Shown here: positions 16,220 through 20,897 of the stretch, in pieces
Layout: each line of letters opens with the position of its first letter
Position numbering within the stretch: the first letter of the stretch is position 1
Origin: an uncultured Lachnospiraceae bacterium
GTDB lineage: Bacteria; Bacillota; Clostridia; Lachnospirales; Lachnospiraceae
NCBI GenBank assembly: GCA_902773445.1
Contig: CACYEU010000176.1
Coordinates: 1 to 20,897, forward strand
DNA length: 20,897 nucleotides
Direction: 5' to 3'
The notes under the pieces: model-generated
Database searches by the model: none
Told to the model about the DNA's origin: nothing
The model's input: only the letters and a program-made list of their open reading frames with translations
Position numbers and translations under genes: made by a program

Positions 16220-17808
16220 ACCATATCGTCATCGGAACAGCCGGACATGTCGATCACGGAAAGACCGCGCTGATCAAAGCATTGACCGGTCAGGACGCCG
16301 ACCGGCTTCCCGAAGAAAAGAGAAGAGGACTGACGATCGATCTCGGATTTGCCTGGTGCGATCTGAGCGAGTCGGTCCGCGCCGGTTTTATTGATGTTCC
16401 GGGGCATGAGAGATTCATCGCGAACATGACCGGCGGTGTCGGCGGGATGGACATGGTCTTATTTGTCGTCGCCGCCGATGAAGGATTGATGCCGCAAAGC
16501 TATGAGCATCTGGATATTTTGCAGATCCTCGGTGTCGGGACCGGCATCATCGTGATCACACGGACAGATCTGGCCGACCGTGATACGATCAACGCGGTCA
16601 GAGATCAGATCAGCACCGAAATGGCAGGAACATTTCTAGAACAAGCGCCTGTTGTCGAGGCAAGCAGCCTGACCGGCGACGGCATCGAAGAAGTCAGATC
16701 CCATCTGCTGACAGTCTCAGAACAAATCATCAAAGAAAAATCCAATTCAGACAGAAACCATTCCTCGCTAATACCACGGCTTCCGATCGACCGCGTTTTT
16801 ACGGTCAGCGGCTTCGGAACGGTCGTGACCGGAACACTGGCCGCCGGAGAGATCACCGCGGAAAGCCGGATCATGCTCATGCCTTCACAGATTCCGTGCA
16901 AGATCCGGAGAATGCAGAGCTACGGTGAAAAAACAGAGAACGCTTCTGCGGGACAGCGGCTCGCCATCAACCTGTCTAACATCAAAACCGATCAGGTACA
17001 TCGAGGTGATATTATCACCGGGACAGATCAAACTGACGTTGCAGAAACCGACTGTCTGAATGTGTCGCTGATATCAGCCGGACATTCGAAGAAATCTTTT
17101 GAAAGCGGCATGCGCGTGCAAATGCTGATCGGGACAGACCGTGCGGCAGGCAAATTGTTTCTGTTCAGAGAAGCATGGCCGTTCGGACAGGTCAGACTTG
17201 ACGAAACGGTCTGCGCGGCTGCAGGTGACAGGTTTATTCTGAGATCGGCTTCTCCGATGACAACGATCGGCGGCGGCAATGTGATCGAAGCAAAAGCCCG
17301 GAAATGCCGGATAAGTGATCAGAGGACGATTGAGAGACTGAAAAATAAGGCGGAAGGCAGGTTGGATCCGGCTTCGACGACAGATCATCGTCATACTGAT
17401 AAACCGGAACATCTGCCCGGCAAACACACAATTCCCGAACGCTTGCGCAAACCGGCCGATTGGATCATGTCGTTGCTCAGAGAATCCGGTTATAAACTGA
17501 TTTCAGTCAATTCGTTCGGGCAGGACAGATACGACGATAAGACAATCAGAATGACGCTCAGAGAGCTGAAAAAATGCGGTATGATCATACAGATCGATGA
17601 AGCTCATTATACGCCGGTTGAAATTGCCGATCAGGCAGTCACTCTGATTCGCAGGAATCTGTCTGATCACGGTGAGCTGTCGATCGCAGAACTGCGCGAT
17701 TTACTTGATACCAACCGGAAGAGCGCAAGATTATTCCTTGAGTATACTGACAGGAAAAAGATCACGCGGATCAAGGGCGGGGCTGCTGTCCGCGAAGCAT
17801 TTCAGTAA
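16216..17808 (+). CDS. selB: Selenocysteine-specific elongation factor SelB, short form
   Basis: The 530-residue GTPase carries Sec-tRNA-Sec to ribosomes stalled at UGA codons that have a SECIS hairpin. The EF-Tu-like part has GTAGHVDHGKTALIKALTG (P-loop 9-17), RRGLTIDLGFAW (switch region), DVPGHERFI (60-68) and TRTD in place of the usual NKxD-type base-recognition motif. Domains II-III run to about residue 375 (TVSGFGTVVTGTL, RFILRSASPMTTIGGG). Only about 150 residues follow, against about 240 in E. coli SelB with four winged-helix domains; two are recognisable, ending in SARLFLEYTDRKKITRIKG, which matches the last, SECIS-binding domain. The two linker winged helices seem lost. The ATG overlaps selA's stop. 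A hairpin with a T-tract lies 65 bases downstream. Confidence 0.95.
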   Translation: MNHIVIGTAGHVDHGKTALIKALTGQDADRLPEEKRRGLTIDLGFAWCDLSESVRAGFIDVPGHERFIANMTGGVGGMDMVLFVVAADEGLMPQSYEHLDILQILGVGTGIIVITRTDLADRDTINAVRDQISTEMAGTFLEQAPVVEASSLTGDGIEEVRSHLLTVSEQIIKEKSNSDRNHSSLIPRLPIDRVFTVSGFGTVVTGTLAAGEITAESRIMLMPSQIPCKIRRMQSYGEKTENASAGQRLAINLSNIKTDQVHRGDIITGTDQTDVAETDCLNVSLISAGHSKKSFESGMRVQMLIGTDRAAGKLFLFREAWPFGQVRLDETVCAAAGDRFILRSASPMTTIGGGNVIEAKARKCRISDQRTIERLKNKAEGRLDPASTTDHRHTDKPEHLPGKHTIPERLRKPADWIMSLLRESGYKLISVNSFGQDRYDDKTIRMTLRELKKCGMIIQIDEAHYTPVEIADQAVTLIRRNLSDHGELSIAELRDLLDTNRKSARLFLEYTDRKKITRIKGGAAVREAFQ

Positions 17809-17841
17809 AGCGATCAGTCTTATAAAGATGTCAGTCCATGC

Positions 17842-17870
17842 TTGACGACTCAAAATAACAGTGTTATAAT
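17842..17870 (+). promoter_or_regulatory. Sigma-A type promoter for the ABC transporter genes
   Basis: TTGACG (17842-17847) and a perfect TATAAT (17865-17870) are separated by the ideal 17 bases. The predicted transcript start is about 17876-17878, some 105 bases before the ATPase gene. It is the best promoter I see in the window and points at the ABC genes. The motifs are read directly; activity is inferred. Confidence 0.8.
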
Positions 17871-17872
17871 CC

Positions 17873-17903
17873 AAGATGGTTAGCAAGAGCTAACCATCTT
17901 TTT
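17873..17903 (+). terminator. Intrinsic terminator hairpin after selB, also a perfect palindrome
   Basis: AGATGGTTAGC (17874-17884), loop AAGA, and GCTAACCATCT (17889-17899) form an 11-pair perfect stem followed by TTTT (17900-17903); A17873 can pair with T17900. It is placed to stop readthrough from selB. The stem is AT-rich for a terminator and the T-tract is short, so efficiency is uncertain. It overlaps the transcript start of the promoter just upstream, so the same DNA could also be a repressor operator. Confidence 0.6.
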
Positions 17904-17930
17904 GACGATAACAGTTAGCAGAAGCTAATC
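17878..17930 (+). promoter_or_regulatory. Pair of related inverted repeats, candidate repressor operators
   Basis: Two palindromes share the half-site GTTAGC. The first is GGTTAGC-AAGA-GCTAACC (17878-17895) and the second is GTTAGC-AGAA-GCTAAT (17914-17929), with centres 35 bases apart. The first covers the predicted +1 of the promoter at 17842-17870. This is the layout of TetR- or MarR-like operators that control efflux-type ABC genes. No regulator gene lies in the window, so the partner is unknown. Confidence 0.5.
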
Positions 17931-17944
17931 AAGGGAGCTGCTGC

Positions 17945-17989
17945 ATGCTGTCAACAGAGATACGTAAAGGAGAACAAGGGAATGGGTGA
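17945..17989 (+). CDS. Possible 14-residue leader peptide
   Basis: ATG 17945 opens a 14-codon frame, MLSTEIRKGEQGNG, ending in TGA at 17987-17989 and overlapping the start of the ABC ATPase gene by 8 bases. GGGAG at 17933-17937 is 7 bases upstream, a plausible ribosome binding site. It contains the ATPase gene's own ribosome binding site, so its translation could affect initiation there. Short frames like this arise easily by chance, and no conservation can be tested here. Confidence 0.25.
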   Translation: MLSTEIRKGEQGNG

Positions 17990-18698
17990 GAATTATCAGC
18001 ACTTTATGGAAGTGCATGACCTTTATAAGAGCTTTGGAAGCGGAGATACCAGACAGGATGTCTTAAGAGGACTCAGTTTTTCTGTCGACAGAGGTGAGTT
18101 CTGCGTTCTGCTCGGACCGTCAGGTTCCGGTAAATCAACGCTCCTCAATATTATCGGCGGCATCGACAGCGCAGACAGCGGATATGTCATGATCGACGGT
18201 GACCGCCTCGGCAATATGAATGAAAAGGCACTCAGTTTGTACAGGCGCCGTCATCTCGGATATGTTTTTCAGCTCTATAATTTGATTGCCAATCTGAGTG
18301 TTCGCGAAAACATCGAGGTCGGCGCATATCTTTCTGATCACCCTCTGGATATCGACGATCTCCTGAAGACACTCGGACTGTGGGAACATCGTCACAAAAT
18401 GCCGAATCAGCTGTCCGGCGGTCAGCAGCAGCGTGTTTCGATCGGTCGCGCAATCGTCAAGAATCCCGATATTCTGCTCTGTGATGAGCCGACAGGAGCA
18501 CTTGATTATACAACGTCGAAAGAAATCCTTCAGCTGATCGAAGAGGTCAACAGGAAATACGGCAATACGATCATTATGGTCACACACAACGAGCCGATCC
18601 AGCAGATGGCTGACCATGTCATCAAACTGCGCGACGGTGTCGTGCGCACCGATACAAGGAATGAAACAAAGATCCATGCATCGGAACTTGAATGGTAG
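17982..18698 (+). CDS. ABC transporter ATP-binding protein, MacB/LolD family
   Basis: This 238-residue ATPase energises an exporter with the permease that follows. All nucleotide-binding elements are intact: Walker A GPSGSGKST (45-53), Q-loop near YVFQLYNLI, signature LSGGQQQR (144-151), Walker B ILLCDEPTGALD (about 164-175) and the switch histidine in MVTHNE. The set YVFQxYNLI, LSGGQQQRVSIGRA and DEPTGALD is typical of the MacB/LolD/FtsE group, whose members handle peptides, lipoproteins or cell-envelope signals, not small nutrients. AAAGGAG at about 17966-17972 supports ATG 17982; ATG 18006 in frame is an alternative. The gene has its own promoter and candidate operators upstream. The substrate cannot be told from sequence. 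Confidence 0.93.
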   Translation: MGENYQHFMEVHDLYKSFGSGDTRQDVLRGLSFSVDRGEFCVLLGPSGSGKSTLLNIIGGIDSADSGYVMIDGDRLGNMNEKALSLYRRRHLGYVFQLYNLIANLSVRENIEVGAYLSDHPLDIDDLLKTLGLWEHRHKMPNQLSGGQQQRVSIGRAIVKNPDILLCDEPTGALDYTTSKEILQLIEEVNRKYGNTIIMVTHNEPIQQMADHVIKLRDGVVRTDTRNETKIHASELEW

Positions 18699-18709
18699 AG
18701 GATCGGGCT

Positions 18710-20897
18710 ATGAAACAGAAAGTAAGAAATCCTCTAAGAAAAAGAATTCTTCGTGAACTGTCCGGTGAATGGCAGAAGTATCTGGTCATTGCACTGTTTC
18801 TGATCCTGACGATCGGATTTGTATCAGGCATGTATGTCGCAAACGGAAGCATGCTGAAAGCAACTGATGAAGCGCCGGCTAAATACAGGCGTGAAGACGG
18901 ACATTTTGAACTCTATGAAAAAGCTGATCAGAAAATGATCGATGCACTTGAGAAAGCTGAATCGGTCACAGTTTACCGGCTTCCCTTTCGCGAACTCGAA
19001 GAAGAGATCGGTGATATAGACGGAGGGCGCGAGAAACTGAGCGAGCAGCAAAAGAAAGACATGTCAGTCAGAGTCTACCCCGTCCGAGACAAGATCAATC
19101 TTGCGAACGCTCTCTACGGAAGACTCCCGAAGAAGAACAGTGAGATCGCGATCGACCGGATGCACGGCGAAAACGCCGGCATCAAAGTCGGAGATTCAAT
19201 AAGGGTCGGCGGGAAGGATTACAAAGTCTCAGGTCTTGTCTCGAACACGGACTATACGACTCTGTTCGAGAAGAGTTCAGATATGATGTTCGATGCACTG
19301 ACTTTTGATATCGGACTGGTGACAAAAGAGGCATTTGAACAAATGCCCGGCCGTATCCATGAGAATTATGCCTATATGCATACGACGAAGCCCGGCAACG
19401 GGAAGCGCGATCCTGCAAAGGGCGAGAATCAGGAAAAAGCAAGAGCAGATGCCTTTGTCGAGACGCTTGCCAAAGAGGCAGTCTTAAGCGGAAACCGAAT
19501 CCAGAATTACGTTCCCGCATACGCAAATCAGGCAATTCAATTCGCGCCGGAAGACTTCGGACATGACAAGGCGATGGGAGGAGTTCTGCTTTATATTCTG
19601 ATAGCTGTCTTGTCATTTGTCTTTGCTATTACGATCAGCAACACGATCACTCGCGAGGCCACCGTGATCGGAACTCTCAGAGCTTCGGGCTATACACGGC
19701 TTGAGATGATCGGACATTACATGATGAGTCCGATCGTAGTCACGCTGATCGCGGCAGTGATCGGCAATATTCTCGGTTACACTGTTTTCAAAAAGATGGT
19801 CTCCGCAATGTACTATAACAGTTACAGCCTGCCGGATTACAGAACGGTATGGAGCAGCGAGGCATTTGTAAAGACAACGATCATACCGATCATATTGATG
19901 TTTGTGATCAATCTGATCGTGATTGCCGGAAAAATGCGGTTCTCGCCGCTCGCTTTTCTCCGGCGTGAACTGAAAAAACAGCGAAATAAGCGTACCATAT
20001 ATCTTCCTTCCTTTAAATTTATCCCACGCTTCAGGCTTCGTGTGATCCTTCAGAACCTGCCGGGGTACTTCGTATTGTTTCTCGGCATATGTTTTGTAAT
20101 GGTCATGCTTGCTATGGCGGTCGGCCTTCCGGATTCCCTTGATTACTACAAAGACAAAGCTCCGGACATGATGCTCGCAGGTCATCAGACAATCTTGAAG
20201 AACACACATGATCAGACCGGACAACTCCTTAAAACGGAAGAAAAGAGCGCAGAGGCATTCTCATCAATAACCCTTGTTCACAAGTCTGAAGCGCGGGATG
20301 AAGATGTTGAGGCATACGGTATTGAAGAAAACAGCCGTTATGTCAAATCAGAAAAAATGGATCGCTTAAAAGACAATGAAGTGCTTGTCAGCGATGCCTA
20401 CTCACGGAAATACAACGTGAATACAGGAGATACGCTCAAGCTGACCAGGAAATATACAGATGAAAAGTACAGATTCAAAGTAGCCGGTATATATGACTAT
20501 CAGGCCGGCATCGCGCTCTTCATGCCGATTGATTCGATGCGCAGCCTATTTGATCTGGATAAGGATGAGTTTACCGGATGGTTTTCAGAGAAGCCGGTCG
20601 ATGATATCGATGAGGCATATGTCCTGAACGAGGTCACTGCGCGTGATATCGAAAAGATGACAGATCAGCTGGACCACTCGATGGGGTCTTATATGCTCTA
20701 TTTCCAATACTTGTGTATCCTGCTCTCAGCGATCCTGATTTTCCTGCTCACAAAACTGATCATCGAACGCAATAAGAACGCGATTTCAATGACTAAGATT
20801 CTCGGATACACGAACCGAGAGATCGCGGGAATCTACCTGACTGCAACGACATGGGTCGTGATCGTATCCGATCTGATTGCCGTATTTATCGGTTATC
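18710..20897 (+). CDS. ABC transporter permease, FtsX/MacB type, 3' end outside window
   Basis: The frame is open from ATG 18710 to the window edge (729 codons seen). It begins 11 bases after the ATPase gene with AGAGG upstream. After a basic N-terminus, the first membrane helix is at about residues 24-43 (YLVIALFLILTIGF). A large outside domain of ~245 residues follows, then three helices at about 290-310, 340-360 and 391-408, with TREATVIGTLRASGYTRLEM typical of FtsX domains. A fifth helix (about 450-473) starts a second half with another outside domain and helices at about 663-686 and from 708. The second FtsX domain repeats the pattern with ISMTKILGYTNREI. This is the duplicated FtsX layout of large exporter permeases that act on envelope targets or peptides. 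The end, and probably one or two last helices, are missing. Confidence 0.92.
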   Translation, partial: MKQKVRNPLRKRILRELSGEWQKYLVIALFLILTIGFVSGMYVANGSMLKATDEAPAKYRREDGHFELYEKADQKMIDALEKAESVTVYRLPFRELEEEIGDIDGGREKLSEQQKKDMSVRVYPVRDKINLANALYGRLPKKNSEIAIDRMHGENAGIKVGDSIRVGGKDYKVSGLVSNTDYTTLFEKSSDMMFDALTFDIGLVTKEAFEQMPGRIHENYAYMHTTKPGNGKRDPAKGENQEKARADAFVETLAKEAVLSGNRIQNYVPAYANQAIQFAPEDFGHDKAMGGVLLYILIAVLSFVFAITISNTITREATVIGTLRASGYTRLEMIGHYMMSPIVVTLIAAVIGNILGYTVFKKMVSAMYYNSYSLPDYRTVWSSEAFVKTTIIPIILMFVINLIVIAGKMRFSPLAFLRRELKKQRNKRTIYLPSFKFIPRFRLRVILQNLPGYFVLFLGICFVMVMLAMAVGLPDSLDYYKDKAPDMMLAGHQTILKNTHDQTGQLLKTEEKSAEAFSSITLVHKSEARDEDVEAYGIEENSRYVKSEKMDRLKDNEVLVSDAYSRKYNVNTGDTLKLTRKYTDEKYRFKVAGIYDYQAGIALFMPIDSMRSLFDLDKDEFTGWFSEKPVDDIDEAYVLNEVTARDIEKMTDQLDHSMGSYMLYFQYLCILLSAILIFLLTKLIIERNKNAISMTKILGYTNREIAGIYLTATTWVVIVSDLIAVFIGY

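Noticed and set aside
18135..18677. 180-codon antisense frame opposite the ABC ATPase
   Set aside because: The + strand encodes a fully motif-supported ATPase; the antisense frame is a codon-usage shadow.
19182..20224. Two long antisense frames (144 and 203 codons) under the permease gene
   Set aside because: The + strand frame is a continuous FtsX-type permease; the antisense products show no motif and are rich in residues typical of shadow frames.
1..20897. A selenoprotein gene (in-frame UGA with SECIS) near the Sec machinery
   Set aside because: Every gene here ends at a stop where its family normally ends, and I saw no frame continuing homology past a UGA.
1..20897. CRISPR array, insertion sequence, prophage or attachment sites
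   Set aside because: I saw no spaced direct repeats, transposase motifs or terminal inverted repeats. tRNA-Sec is intact, with no partial copy of its 3' end downstream.

Overview
The window looks like chromosomal DNA from an anaerobic, selenium-using Bacillota, most likely class Clostridia. The evidence is the SCIFF ranthipeptide pair next to SecDF, the clostridial gene order recJ - rel - MBL hydrolase - hemZ - hisS - aspS, Gram-positive-type ribosome binding sites, and a bacterial selenocysteine cassette. GC content is moderate to high for the class. I cannot name a genus from the sequence.

All genes lie on the + strand. Positions 1-2269 hold the 3' part of a PrsA/SurA-like secretion foldase, the 48-residue SCIFF precursor (scfA) and its radical SAM maturase (scfB, TTG start overlapping the scfA stop). 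Positions 2273-10673 hold fused SecDF, RecJ, the bifunctional (p)ppGpp enzyme Rel, an MBL-fold hydrolase and the radical SAM protein HemZ. Positions 10667-13722 hold histidyl- and aspartyl-tRNA synthetases. Positions 13730-17808 are a selenocysteine cassette: tRNA-Sec (anticodon UCA, long variable arm), a thioredoxin-reductase-like flavoprotein, SelA and a short SelB. Positions 17982 to the end carry an ABC exporter: a MacB/LolD-type ATPase and a large FtsX-type permease that runs off the window.

Genes from the left edge to selB are so tightly packed (many overlaps, largest gap about 25 bases apart from the tRNA) that they look like one long transcription unit or a few nested ones. The only clear break is the 173-base gap after selB. 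It holds a hairpin with a T-tract, a near-perfect sigma-A promoter, and two related inverted repeats that look like operators for the ABC transporter.

Most of the window is housekeeping. The points most worth a second look are: (1) the TrxB-like protein inside the selenocysteine cassette, whose two NADPH-binding motifs are both altered; (2) tRNA-Sec wedged 7 bases after aspS inside a protein operon; (3) the promoter/twin-palindrome/terminator arrangement in front of the ABC transporter; and (4) a SelB with apparently only two C-terminal winged-helix domains. I did not find a convincing, wholly undescribed system.
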